Source: JAUXFK01 sp034189035
GTDB lineage: Bacteria; Desulfobacterota; UBA8473
DNA length: 43,843 nt
Reading direction: 5' to 3'
Assembly (NCBI GenBank): GCA_034189035.1
Contig: JAXHVA010000035.1
Span: 1 to 43,843, forward strand
The position numbers and the translations under genes are program-made. The first letter of the stretch is position 1, and each line of letters opens with the position of its first letter. A model generated the notes under the pieces. It ran no database searches. It had not been told where the DNA came from and saw only the letters and a list, made by a program, of their open reading frames with translations. This document shows, piece after piece, positions 1 through 8,159 of this stretch.

Positions 1-371
1 CCCCCTTTAAAGGACACCCCTATAGTATGTGATGTTTTTATAGTTTAAGAATAATAAACTCAATCTGTGGCACCACATTTTCGGTGTTTTCAAAGAACGA
101 TTCGCTATTAATGCAGGTTTTTAAAGGGTAACACCCTCACAACTGTAAAAGAAAAGTCAGGCCTATGAATGCTTTGGACTAGGACTGGGAAGAAGAGAAT
201 TTATAACATGTTTGCTCCTGTAAAAGAGTGACTTCAACGATGGTTGGATAACAATCCGACCGTCATTGAAGCCTGTTAATAGTCTTCTATCTCATAGTGC
301 TAAAATGATTCGCGGATTGTGATGTTTTACAAGAAAATGATGTGAGGTGTTCTTTGAAAAGAGAAAGAAAA
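1..371. other. Gene-free left edge
   Basis: I see no convincing coding region here. The only structure is the long imperfect inverted repeat at 232-271, listed separately. The stretch lies downstream of the minus-strand tRNA gene and would be its 3' flank. No U-run typical of a strong intrinsic terminator directly follows the tRNA. Confidence 0.5.
232..271. repeat. Imperfect inverted repeat, 18-bp arms
   Basis: Arms 232-249 and 254-271 are complementary except at three positions, and the loop is 4 nt (AACA). In plus-strand RNA two of the three mismatches become G-U pairs. The repeat would form a long hairpin about 100 bp downstream of the tRNA gene. It has no adjacent T-run, so it may be a REP-like element or processing structure rather than a classical terminator. 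Confidence 0.6.
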
Positions 372-448
372 TGGTGGCGGTGCAGGGACTCGAACCCCGG
401 ACACTGCGGATATGAGCCGCATGCTCTAACCACCTGAGCTACACCGCC
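372..448 (-). tRNA. tRNA-Met (anticodon CAT)
   Basis: Read on the minus strand, the gene starts GGCGGTGTAGCTCAG and ends CACCGCC-A-CCA, giving a 7-bp acceptor stem with a genomically encoded CCA. The anticodon arm GCGG-CTCATAT-CCGC places CAT in the loop, and the T arm carries GGTTCGAGTCC. The intact G1-C72 pair argues against initiator tRNA. An elongator tRNA-Met is most likely, although a lysidine-modified tRNA-Ile2 also has a CAT anticodon and cannot be excluded by eye. The gene lies about 20 bp downstream of the epimerase gene on the same strand, so it may be cotranscribed. Confidence 0.93.
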
Positions 449-467
449 GTTATTAATGAATCGTTTC

Positions 468-869
468 CTATCTTTCACTCAATTCTATTAAAACTCCATA
501 TGTTGATTTGGGATGCAAAAAGGCTATCTTCGCTCCTCCTGCTCCTTTTCTTGGCGTTTCATCAATCAGTCTTATACCTTTTTCTTTGAGTTCTTTAAGT
601 GACTCTTCAATATTTTCGACTCGGAAGCAAATATGTTGCACGCCTTCCCCTCTTTTTTCAATAAACTTCGCAATGGCACCGTCAGGTGAGGTAGATTCAA
701 CGAGCTCCACTTCGCTGTCTCCTATAGGTAAGAATACGGTTTTGGCCTTTTGCTCCTCAACTGTCTCTGATCCAACGGATTTTATTCCCAGCACATCTTC
801 ATAGAATTTAAGCACAGGATCTGAGCTCTTGACTGCTATCCCGATATGGTCAATCTTATTAACCTTCAT
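468..869 (-). CDS. mce: Methylmalonyl-CoA epimerase
   Basis: The 133-aa protein is a glyoxalase/VOC-fold enzyme that interconverts (S)- and (R)-methylmalonyl-CoA, the step between biotin-dependent carboxylation and the B12 mutase. It opens with the family start KIDHIGIAVKS, has the metal-site context GVQHICFRVENI near residue 77, and ends LIELSER. The length is normal for bacterial epimerases. It is the last protein gene of the mutase-MeaB-epimerase run, about 60 bp after meaB, and is preceded by a GGGGAAAG ribosome binding site. The context of mutase, chaperone and epimerase makes the call firm. Confidence 0.93.
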   Translation of the reverse strand: MKVNKIDHIGIAVKSSDPVLKFYEDVLGIKSVGSETVEEQKAKTVFLPIGDSEVELVESTSPDGAIAKFIEKRGEGVQHICFRVENIEESLKELKEKGIRLIDETPRKGAGGAKIAFLHPKSTYGVLIELSER

Positions 870-929
870 CTTCTTTCCCCTTCTTCTATCTATTTATTAA
901 CAATGATATTCCCCTATAGCTTTATGACA

Positions 930-1886
930 CTAGTTTTCTGATATCCTTCTGGCAATTGTATCTATCATATTTTTTGATACCCCGTATGGATCTTTCTTTT
1001 TTGAGACGATGTCTTCGAGACGTTGCTCAAAAAGCTCTTTATCCTCTCTTATCAATCTATCGAGATAACGAAAAATCTCATGTTCTACAATTTTAATGAT
1101 ATCGCTTCGGATCCTTTCCTTTCTTTGATAAGACATCCTTCCTGTCGAAATCAAAAAATCCCTGTGTTCATTTATCTTTTCAAGGAGGCAATCTAATCCT
1201 TTTTCTTCAGGCGCAATCGTCTTCAAAACAGGAGGTATCCATTCTCTTGTGGCTGAACTCAGATCAAGCATCATCTTAATCTCTGTAACTAATCTATCAG
1301 CTCCCTCCCTATCGGACTTATTCACTACAAAAATATCCCCGATCTCCATAATGCCTGCTTTTATTGCCTGGATATCATCACCACCTCCTGGCATTACAAC
1401 GAGTATTGATACATCTGCAGTTTTAATGATATCTACTTCATCTTGACCAACACCAACGGTCTCAATTATTATGTAATCTTTTCCAAAGGCATCCAGAATC
1501 TTTACTGTATCACTTGTTGCGCGTGAGAGTCCACCGAGACTTCCTCGTGTAGCCATACTCCGGATAAAAACACCTTCATCGCTGCTTATCCCTTGCATTC
1601 TCACCCTATCGCCTAAGAGTGCACCACCAGTAAAAGGGCTGGTTGGATCAATCGCTACAATCCCCACTGTAAAATTCTGTGCCCTCAGTTTCTGGGTCAT
1701 TTTATCGGTCAAGGTGCTCTTTCCTGCTCCAGGGGGGCCAGTAATACCAATAATATAGGCATTTCCGGTATAAGGATATATGTTCTCCATTGCTTCAAGT
1801 GCATTCGGCATTTCGTTTTCCACTAGTGTAATGAGCTTGGCCAATGCCCTGACTGAACCTTTTCGAACCTCATCAACCAATTCCAT
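930..1886 (-). CDS. meaB: MeaB/ArgK-type GTPase, methylmalonyl-CoA mutase chaperone
   Basis: The 318-aa G3E-family P-loop GTPase is known to load and protect the adenosylcobalamin cofactor of methylmalonyl-CoA mutase. The Walker A segment GITGPPGAGKST is at residues 47-58. The switch region DPTSPFTGGALLGDRVRM and the Walker B-like IIETVGVGQDEVD follow, then NKSD for guanine recognition. A good AGGAGG ribosome binding site precedes the ATG. It sits between the B12 subunit gene and the epimerase gene. The C-terminal part (about 240-318) is the charged helical dimerisation region usual for the family. The old name ArgK (arginine transport kinase) is misleading here given the neighbours. Confidence 0.95.
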   Translation of the reverse strand: MELVDEVRKGSVRALAKLITLVENEMPNALEAMENIYPYTGNAYIIGITGPPGAGKSTLTDKMTQKLRAQNFTVGIVAIDPTSPFTGGALLGDRVRMQGISSDEGVFIRSMATRGSLGGLSRATSDTVKILDAFGKDYIIIETVGVGQDEVDIIKTADVSILVVMPGGGDDIQAIKAGIMEIGDIFVVNKSDREGADRLVTEIKMMLDLSSATREWIPPVLKTIAPEEKGLDCLLEKINEHRDFLISTGRMSYQRKERIRSDIIKIVEHEIFRYLDRLIREDKELFEQRLEDIVSKKKDPYGVSKNMIDTIARRISEN

Positions 1887-1951
1887 AATGAGCGCCTCCT
1901 CTAATGTAATCCGCTTTACTTTATAAAAAAGCTAGCTACATTGCTATTGTA

Positions 1952-2356
1952 CTAATTTTTCGATATATTTTCTTTGATAAAGTCTATAATCGTTGAAGTA
2001 AGCGTACCTGGTCCAAAGACCGCTGAAATTCCCAATGCCTTCAGCTCTGGTATATCATCCTCCGGGATAATCCCCCCACCTATAACGAGAACACCTCCTA
2101 ACCCTTTCTCCTGCAATAGCTCCATGATCCGAGGGAATAAAAAGCCATGAGCACCAGAGAGGATACTCAATAAAAGAGCATCTACATCCTCTTGAAGCGA
2201 TGCTTCAACAATCTGCTCTGGCGTCTGACGAATCCCTGTATAAATAACTTCCATTCCAGAGTCTCTTAAAGCCCGAGCAATCACCTTTGCTCCTCTATCA
2301 TGGCCATCCAGACCAGGTTTTGCCACCATTACCCTGATCTTTTTATTTTGGTTCAT
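1952..2356 (-). CDS. Methylmalonyl-CoA mutase, B12-binding subunit
   Basis: The 134-aa protein is the cobalamin-binding Rossmann-like domain encoded as a separate subunit. The signature DGHDRG (D17, H19, G22) supplies the lower axial histidine ligand of B12. Downstream glycine-rich stretches (LSILSGAHG, VIGGGIIP, FGPGT) form the dimethylbenzimidazole pocket. It follows the catalytic subunit gene closely behind an AAGGAGG site. The split arrangement (about 550 + 135 aa) is known from archaea and many anaerobic bacteria, and contrasts with the single fused chain of other bacteria. Confidence 0.95.
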   Translation of the reverse strand: MNQNKKIRVMVAKPGLDGHDRGAKVIARALRDSGMEVIYTGIRQTPEQIVEASLQEDVDALLLSILSGAHGFLFPRIMELLQEKGLGGVLVIGGGIIPEDDIPELKALGISAVFGPGTLTSTIIDFIKENISKN

Positions 2357-2392
2357 TTATTTCCTCCTTTTTTTTATAATAGACTGAATAGA

Positions 2393-4048
2393 CTAAATTG
2401 TCAATGTCCCTTTATATTCTCCGAAAACATCCCGCAAAACATCGCATATCTCACCCAGTGTAGCATATGTTTTAACCGCATCGAGTATCGAAGGCATTAA
2501 GTTGGTTTTAGATCCAGCAGCCTTTTTTAACTGCGAAAGAGCGAATTCTACTTTTTGGTTATCCCTTTTAGTTTTAAGTTCTTTTAACCTCTTTATCTGA
2601 ATCTCTCCCACTTTGGGATCAACCTTGAGTAAACCTTCAGAAGGAGGCTCTTCTAACTGGTAACGATTCACGCCCACTAACACTTTCTTCCCTGATTCCA
2701 CCTCTCTTAGGTGGCGATACGCACTCTCTTGAATTTCCTGTTGGATATATCCTTTTTCAATAGCAGCAGCAGCGCCACCTATCTCATCTATCTGACTGAT
2801 ATAGCGCTCTATCTCTTTTTCCATCTTCTTTGTGATGCATTCAATATAAAAAGAACCGCCCATGGGATCCACTGTTTCAGTAATTCCTATCTCATGAGCG
2901 ATAATCTGCTGAGTCCTTAATGAAAGGCGTACTGAATCTTCTTTGGGTAAGGCCAGTGCCTCGTCATATGAACATGAAGCTAAGGATTGGGCACCTCCCA
3001 AGACGGCTGCAAGTGTTTGGAATGCGACTCGTACAATATTGTTAAAGGGTTGTTGGGCGGTAAGGGTACTCCCAGCGGTCTGGGTATGAAATCGAAACAT
3101 CAATGACTTCGGATTTTTTGCACCAAACCTTTCCTTCATAATCTTAGCCCATAGTTTTCTGGCGGCTCTGTACTTAGCGATCTCTTCAAAGAAGTTGTTG
3201 TGTGTATTAAATATCCATGAAATTCTAGGAGCAAAATCATCAACATCCAACCCAGCCTGTATACCCGCATTGACGTACTCAATAGCATCAGCGAATGTAA
3301 AGGCTATCTCCTGAACAGCCGTTGCGCCAGCTTCTCTCATATGGTAGCCTGCTATATTGATCGTATTCCATCTCGGTACATACTTTGAGCAGTACTCAAA
3401 TATGTCGGTGATTAATCGGATTGATTGTTTCACTGGAAATATATAAGTACCTCGAACAGTATATTCCTTTAAAATATCATTCTGTATAGTACCATTGAGT
3501 CTTTCAAAGTGTATCCCCTGTTTCTGCGCAAGCGCCAAATACATTGCAAGCAGTATCGCAGCCGGGGCATTAATGGTCATCGAGGTACTCAGCTTATCCA
3601 ATGGAAGTCCATCGAAGATTCTCTCCAAATCAGCAAGTGAATCGACAGCGACCCCAACCTTCCCGACTTCACCTTGTGAGAGAGGATGATCAGAATCATA
3701 ACCTATCTGGGTAGGGAGATCAAAAGCTACACTAAGACCGGTCTGCCCTTGTTCAAGTAAATACTTGTACCTTTTATTTGTTTCTTCCGCTGTTCCATAT
3801 CCAGAGTATTGCCTCATTGTCCAGAGTCTCCCTAAATACATTGACGGGTGTGGCCCTCTTGTATAAGGGTACTCTCCAGGGAAGCCTATATCCTCTAAGT
3901 AATCTATATTTTTAATATCATTAGGAGTATAAAGCGTCTTTACATCTATACCCCAATCCATCTCAGCATTCTCAAAGGTATATCTTCCGAGGCAATCCTT
4001 TTCCCACCTTTTTTCCTCTTCGTGTATCTTTTTACTATTCTGTCCCAT
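2393..4048 (-). CDS. Methylmalonyl-CoA mutase, catalytic large subunit
   Basis: The TIM-barrel subunit rearranges (R)-methylmalonyl-CoA to succinyl-CoA by adenosyl radical chemistry. The substrate-pocket motif WTMRQYSGYGTAEETN keeps the Tyr of true methylmalonyl-CoA mutases, and the SIR segment in TYIFPVKQSIR keeps the matching Arg; isobutyryl-CoA-type mutases carry Phe and Gln instead. The AGYHMREAG histidine is present. I chose the ATG at 4048 (551 aa) because AAGGA lies 8 nt upstream; the ATG at 4057 directly abuts that site. The separate B12 subunit follows within about 40 bp. A promoter-like element and an inverted repeat lie upstream at 4099-4151. Confidence 0.94.
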   Translation of the reverse strand: MGQNSKKIHEEEKRWEKDCLGRYTFENAEMDWGIDVKTLYTPNDIKNIDYLEDIGFPGEYPYTRGPHPSMYLGRLWTMRQYSGYGTAEETNKRYKYLLEQGQTGLSVAFDLPTQIGYDSDHPLSQGEVGKVGVAVDSLADLERIFDGLPLDKLSTSMTINAPAAILLAMYLALAQKQGIHFERLNGTIQNDILKEYTVRGTYIFPVKQSIRLITDIFEYCSKYVPRWNTINIAGYHMREAGATAVQEIAFTFADAIEYVNAGIQAGLDVDDFAPRISWIFNTHNNFFEEIAKYRAARKLWAKIMKERFGAKNPKSLMFRFHTQTAGSTLTAQQPFNNIVRVAFQTLAAVLGGAQSLASCSYDEALALPKEDSVRLSLRTQQIIAHEIGITETVDPMGGSFYIECITKKMEKEIERYISQIDEIGGAAAAIEKGYIQQEIQESAYRHLREVESGKKVLVGVNRYQLEEPPSEGLLKVDPKVGEIQIKRLKELKTKRDNQKVEFALSQLKKAAGSKTNLMPSILDAVKTYATLGEICDVLRDVFGEYKGTLTI

Positions 4049-4546
4049 GAAAGTCATCCTTTACATTGCTCTTGCCATTCTTTGACCCGAAATAATAAAT
4101 TGTCCCTTTCTAAATTGACAATAACTATAAGATTGAAACCCTTTTTCGCAATTTGTAAAGGAAAAATGATTATAAAGGCCTCCTTGTATATATCATAAAA
4201 GGAAATTTTTGCATTTTACAAAGACTAGATCAGATATACGACCCTTAAAGGCATAAGTTAATACAGGGAATCTATATTAATAAAAAAATAAAGCGCAAAT
4301 ATTCATTGAATTTAATGAAGTCCTGCAAATTCTCTTTATGAGCTGTTCAATAAATTCGAATAAGTAATACGGATGAATAAATGACAGAATGTTTGAAAAC
4401 TTTAGAGGATAAGTCTGAGAGGTAACGAACATTTCATAACTTATCTTATTCTTCAATTATTCTTATTTAAAGCGATGTACAGTTTATGGGAAGTTAAAGT
4501 TAAAACAAAAGAATAAAATACTGAAATATAGAAGTACATATTCCAA
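4049..4546. other. Gene-free spacer between mutase and biotin-carrier units
   Basis: This AT-rich stretch of about 500 bp has no credible reading frame. The part nearest the mutase (4099-4151) contains a promoter-like pair of hexamers and an inverted repeat, listed separately. I see nothing else in 4160-4546. It separates the mutase transcription unit from the carboxyltransferase/biotin-carrier unit, both on the minus strand. Confidence 0.5.
4099..4151 (-). promoter_or_regulatory. Putative promoter and operator of the mutase operon
   Basis: On the minus strand, TTGCGA (4151-4146) and TATAGT (4129-4124) are 16 bp apart, a reasonable sigma-70 type match. Immediately downstream, ATTGTC at 4099-4104 and GACAAT at 4117-4122 form an inverted repeat with a 12-bp spacer that would cover the start of transcription. 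The regulator is unknown. Spacing and position are seen directly; function is inferred. Confidence 0.4.
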
Positions 4547-4759
4547 TCATTCGATCACGGCAAGAACCGTATCCGCTTCAACTGTTTGATCGACAGATAC
4601 CTTCACCTCTTTTACTGTCCCAGATGAAGGAGCAATAACAGGTATCTCCATCTTCATTGCCTCCAGTAAGGCTATTTGGTCATTCTCTTCTACCTTATCA
4701 CCCACATTTACATCTACCGCTACTATTTTTCCTACCATAGGAACCAATACATTAACCAC
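4547..4759 (-). CDS. Stand-alone biotin carrier (biotinyl/lipoyl domain) protein
   Basis: The 70-aa protein consists only of a biotinyl domain: LLEAMKMEIPV with the biotin-accepting Lys36, flanked by the paired beta-hairpins VGDKVEENDQ and SSGTVKEV. It starts at GTG with GAGGTAAAG upstream. It would carry carboxybiotin between a carboxylase or transcarboxylase centre and an acceptor. It sits about 100 bp downstream of the OadA-type gene, which already has its own C-terminal biotinyl domain, so this is a second carrier. Likely partners are an acyl-CoA carboxyltransferase subunit not encoded in this window, or the OadA-like protein. The short length and clean motif make the fold certain; the partner is inferred. 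Confidence 0.88.
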   Translation of the reverse strand: MVNVLVPMVGKIVAVDVNVGDKVEENDQIALLEAMKMEIPVIAPSSGTVKEVKVSVDQTVEADTVLAVIE

Positions 4760-4862
4760 GTAACTTTACCTCGTCCTTTCTTTATAATTAAATAAATGAA
4801 TTATAATATATTTGTTTCATTTTTATTCACAATATCGAAATTGAATTTATCCAATAAGTCTC

Positions 4863-6791
4863 TCAGCCAATCACAGCCAGAATCTGGCCTTTTTTAACAG
4901 AATCTCCATTCTTAAAGTTTATAGCCTTGACAGTTCCATCCACCGATGAAGTCAGAGAATTCTCCATCTTCATTGCCTCAAAGATAACAATCACGTCGCC
5001 ATTTTTTACACTATCCCCTATATCTACATTGTATCGTATTATCATTCCGGGTATAGGGGCAGTTATGGTAGTTTCCCCTTCTCCGATATCCATAGGTGCC
5101 TCTTTTGCATGTCCTCCCTGTTGTTGTGGTTCTTTGCTTGTTCTAGGTTGTGAAGCTGCCTGTTTGCGCACAGCTGAGCGAGCTGTTATAAAAGGAGAGC
5201 TACCTGCTGCTTCTTCTATTTGCACCTGATAATATTCATCCTCAACAAAGACATTAAAGGTTCGAATATCTTCTCCCTTCTCATGGATAGCCTTTTCTTT
5301 TTTTTCAATCAGTTTCCCTGCCTTTGCCTTTTCAATGATTTCATTTTCTCTCTCGACCTCCTCCATGGTTTTGGGTTTTACCTCAGCAGGAGGTTCTTCA
5401 AGACCATACTTCCATCTCAAAAACCTCATGCCTGTAGTGGGGTAAAGTGCATAGATCAGCGTGTCACCAATGTCTTTCGCGATCCCCTTCGCCTCTTCTT
5501 TCGCCTTTTCTAGTTCTGGCTCCAGTATATCTGCTGCTCTACAGGTAATCGGTTCCTCTCCCCTTTCATATCCTTTAAGGATCAATTTTTGCACCTCTTT
5601 GTCCATGGGAACAGGGGTTTTACCATAAAGGCCGTATGCCAAATCCTTTACCTGCCCCGTGACCATCTTATATCGACCAAAAAGCACATTCTGCACAGCT
5701 TGAATCCCAACAATCTGACTTGTAGGAGTAACTAGGGGTGGGTATCCCAAGTCTTTTCTTGTCCTGGGCAGCTCTTCGTAAACCTCATCGAGTCTATCGA
5801 GTGCATCAGCTTGTTTAAGTTGGGATGCCAGGTTCGAGGTCATACCTCCGGGTATCTGATGCAGAAGTACTCCTGTATCTATGGTTGCCATCTTTGTCTG
5901 GTTAAGGAAGTCTCTGTATTTCGGGGCAATAGATTCAATGTATTGACCTAATTCAAAGAGATAACCCAGGTCTAAACCTGTATCTCTTTCAGTCCCCTGT
6001 AAGGCAACGACTATTGGTTCGATTGCTGGCTGAGAAGTCCTCAATGCAAACGGAGCCAGCGCGCAATCTACAATGTCCACACCTGCCTCAATCGCCTTTA
6101 AGTAGGTCATAGATGCCATACCGCTGGTATAATGCGTATGCAGCTGGATGGGGATATCGATCTCCTTCTTTAATGCCTTTATCAATTCATAGACATCATA
6201 TGGTGAGATCAACCCAGCCATGTCCTTTACGCAAAGGGTGTCAGCACCCATGTCTTGCATAACCTTTGCCTTGTTGACAAAATACTCTATATTAAAGACG
6301 GGGCCTCCTAGTCTCCTTTCTGTTAAAGAGAAACAGATCGTGGCCTGAATATGCTTTTTGCATTTCTTTATTGCCTCAAAGCAAGTTTCAAAATTTCGCT
6401 CATCGTTCAATGCATCAAAAACACGAAAGATATCGATGCCTACTTCACATGATTTATAAACAAATTCCTTCACCAGATCATCTGCATAATGTCTGTAACC
6501 GACAAGGTTTTGCCCTCTTAAAAGCATTTGAAAGGGGGTTTTGGGTATGTACTTTTTCAAAATTCGAACCCTTTCCCAGGGGTCCTCATTGAGAAACCTC
6601 GTACATACATCGAAGGTTGCTCCTCCCCATACCTCAACAGAATAGAAACCGGCATTGCCTATTTGTTCTGCAATGGGGAGCATGTCTTCTGTTCTCATTC
6701 GAGTCGCTAGACTCGATTGATGACCATCTCTAAGGGTCGTATCCATAATTTTAACAGGGTTTTTCTTTTCTTTTTTCGCTTTCTGATTCAT
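4863..6791 (-). CDS. OadA/PycB-type carboxyltransferase with C-terminal biotinyl domain
   Basis: The 642-aa protein transfers CO2 between biotin and pyruvate/oxaloacetate. The HMGL-like TIM barrel begins IMDTTLRDGHQS (about residue 15). Metal and substrate residues follow in VEVWGGATFD and LHTHYTSGM, with the conserved-carboxylase region at about 300-460. A Glu/Lys-rich linker leads to the biotinyl domain, where EAMKMEN carries Lys608. It could be a pyruvate carboxylase B subunit, oxaloacetate decarboxylase alpha, or the 5S-like subunit of a transcarboxylase. The gene context (OadG-like piece upstream, methylmalonyl-CoA genes downstream, no biotin carboxylase nearby) favours a transcarboxylase or decarboxylase role, but the substrate is not settled. 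Confidence 0.9.
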   Translation of the reverse strand: MNQKAKKEKKNPVKIMDTTLRDGHQSSLATRMRTEDMLPIAEQIGNAGFYSVEVWGGATFDVCTRFLNEDPWERVRILKKYIPKTPFQMLLRGQNLVGYRHYADDLVKEFVYKSCEVGIDIFRVFDALNDERNFETCFEAIKKCKKHIQATICFSLTERRLGGPVFNIEYFVNKAKVMQDMGADTLCVKDMAGLISPYDVYELIKALKKEIDIPIQLHTHYTSGMASMTYLKAIEAGVDIVDCALAPFALRTSQPAIEPIVVALQGTERDTGLDLGYLFELGQYIESIAPKYRDFLNQTKMATIDTGVLLHQIPGGMTSNLASQLKQADALDRLDEVYEELPRTRKDLGYPPLVTPTSQIVGIQAVQNVLFGRYKMVTGQVKDLAYGLYGKTPVPMDKEVQKLILKGYERGEEPITCRAADILEPELEKAKEEAKGIAKDIGDTLIYALYPTTGMRFLRWKYGLEEPPAEVKPKTMEEVERENEIIEKAKAGKLIEKKEKAIHEKGEDIRTFNVFVEDEYYQVQIEEAAGSSPFITARSAVRKQAASQPRTSKEPQQQGGHAKEAPMDIGEGETTITAPIPGMIIRYNVDIGDSVKNGDVIVIFEAMKMENSLTSSVDGTVKAINFKNGDSVKKGQILAVIG

Positions 6792-6891
6792 CTCTCACAT
6801 CCTTTATATATCATTTTTAGCAAGTAAAAGAACTCAATATTCACCGTAGCTTTTATAAACGCAAACAGGATAAAGACCAAAATGATATCCT

Positions 6892-7086
6892 CTATCTTTG
6901 AAGCATTCTTCCCTGCAATAAACTTCTCATTCGCATCATTTCCTGACGGCCAAATAGTCCCCATGCGTTTGACGAAATTTGAACTGGAGCCTTGGTGCCT
7001 TTCAGTTCGTTTGTTTCTCCTTCCTCATTTAAATAGGTAAAAATCGCTGTTGAAATTGCCGCAAGTTTTCTTTTCTCTATTTCCAT
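6892..7086 (-). CDS. Small OadG-like (decarboxylase gamma C-terminal region) protein
   Basis: The ATG at 7086 has AAGGAGG 5 nt upstream, giving a 64-aa product. The sequence begins MEIEKRKLAAISTAIFTYL and ends with SNAWGLFGRQEMMRMRS, which resembles the soluble C-terminal segment of gamma subunits of sodium-pump decarboxylases (IAAISAA...YL, then W.L.GR.E.M..R). The usual N-terminal membrane helix of OadG is missing. It sits between the enoyl-CoA hydratase and the OadA-type gene, so it probably contributes to assembly of the carboxyltransferase. A longer frame reading from 7263 overlaps the hydratase and has no ribosome binding site. The family call rests on motif recall. Confidence 0.65.
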   Translation of the reverse strand: MEIEKRKLAAISTAIFTYLNEEGETNELKGTKAPVQISSNAWGLFGRQEMMRMRSLLQGRMLQR

Positions 7087-7123
7087 ATCGGCCTCCTTAT
7101 TCTCAGGCATAAATATATTCATA

Positions 7124-7906
7124 CTACTTTCCTGTAAACTTTGGGGCCCTTTTCTCCACAAATGCGGCCATTCCCTCTTTTTGATCATCAGTTGAGAAGA
7201 CAACGCCCATTGCATCGATATCTCTGTATACACCTTCAGGATCAGGAGAATCCTGAGCCTCATTCAGGGCCTGTTTGGCTAGTTTTAAAGTCATCATACT
7301 CTTCGACGCAATATTACGGGCCAAACTCTTTACATCATCCATAAAGGTATCTGCTGGAAACACTCTGTTTACAAGCCCTATACCCTTTGCTTCATTTGCA
7401 TCGATCGGTTCTCCAAGAAAGACCATCTCTTTTGCCATTCGCAAGCCAACAGCCCGAGCCAGACGATACATCCCCCCTGCACCAGGAAAGACCCCTATCT
7501 TTATTTCTGGAACTCCAAATTTTGCCTTTTCAGATGCAATGATAAAGTCACAAGCAAGGGCCAATTCACAACCTCCTCCATAGGCAATGCCATTTACTGC
7601 CGCAATTACAGGTTTGGGCATCTTACCCAGACTCTCAAATGAGTCGAACAATGCTCTGGCCCAATCCCTTGCACCTGATGGACTGGCATCTTTGAGTTCT
7701 TTTATATCGGCACCTGCAGCAAATGCCCTTCCTTGTCCTGTTATTATCAAGACCCTCACATCATCATCATCTCTTAGAAGCTCTGCAGCCTTCCGTATAT
7801 CCTTTCCCACGTCTTCATTGAGGGCATTCAATACATCAGGTCGATTAAGGGCAATAATGGCTATCCCTTCATCCTCCTTTGTGACAATTATATTATTATA
7901 GTCCAT
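7124..7906 (-). CDS. Enoyl-CoA hydratase/isomerase family protein (crotonase)
   Basis: This crotonase-fold enzyme of about 260 aa hydrates 2-enoyl-CoA in beta-oxidation. Oxyanion-hole and acid/base motifs are visible: GRAFAAGADIKEL, GIAYGGGCELALACDF with the first Glu, and PEIKIGVFPGAGG with the second Glu, which together support hydratase activity. I chose the ATG at 7906 because AGAGGA lies 5 nt before it; a TTG-like extension to 7921 is less likely. The gene is preceded by its own promoter-like region at 8055-8142 and is followed within 40 bp by the OadG-like gene. Its substrate chain length cannot be told from sequence. Confidence 0.92.
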   Translation of the reverse strand: MDYNNIIVTKEDEGIAIIALNRPDVLNALNEDVGKDIRKAAELLRDDDDVRVLIITGQGRAFAAGADIKELKDASPSGARDWARALFDSFESLGKMPKPVIAAVNGIAYGGGCELALACDFIIASEKAKFGVPEIKIGVFPGAGGMYRLARAVGLRMAKEMVFLGEPIDANEAKGIGLVNRVFPADTFMDDVKSLARNIASKSMMTLKLAKQALNEAQDSPDPEGVYRDIDAMGVVFSTDDQKEGMAAFVEKRAPKFTGK

Positions 7907-8054
7907 AAGGTCCTCTTCCATTATTTAACACATTTAAAACAAAAGCTATAAAAAAGTACCTCAAATTGTTTCAGCATACTTTTTTTAACCTATCTAAACA
8001 TGCTTCATAGTAAGTTTCAGGTTCATCAATCTGGTCTCAAGCATTTGTGTTTTC

Positions 8055-8078
8055 TACATTCTGCCTGTATAGAATGTA
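8055..8078. promoter_or_regulatory. Inverted repeat, possible operator upstream of enoyl-CoA hydratase
   Basis: TACATTCT (8055-8062) and AGAATGTA (8071-8078) are perfect 8-bp inverted arms with an 8-bp spacer. They lie between the promoter-like hexamers at 8113-8142 and the hydratase gene, in the leader of the transcript. It could be a repressor site or a leader hairpin. The symmetry is seen directly; the role is inferred. Confidence 0.4.
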
Positions 8079-8112
8079 TTTTGCCAGTTGTGATATCGCT
8101 GTAAGTATCGGT

Positions 8113-8142
8113 TTTCTAGCATATAAAATCTGATTTTGTCAA
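8113..8142 (-). promoter_or_regulatory. Putative sigma-70 promoter for hydratase/carboxyltransferase unit
   Basis: On the minus strand, a perfect TTGACA (8142-8137) is followed after 18 bp by TAGAAA (8118-8113). It would start a transcript about 200 nt upstream of the enoyl-CoA hydratase and separate that unit from the acyl-CoA dehydrogenase unit ending at 8160. Confidence 0.45.
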
Positions 8143-8159
8143 GTAAATTTTAAAAAAGG

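Noticed and set aside
372..448. tRNA as an integration (att) site
   Set aside because: No second copy of the tRNA 3' end and no integrase gene are visible in the window.
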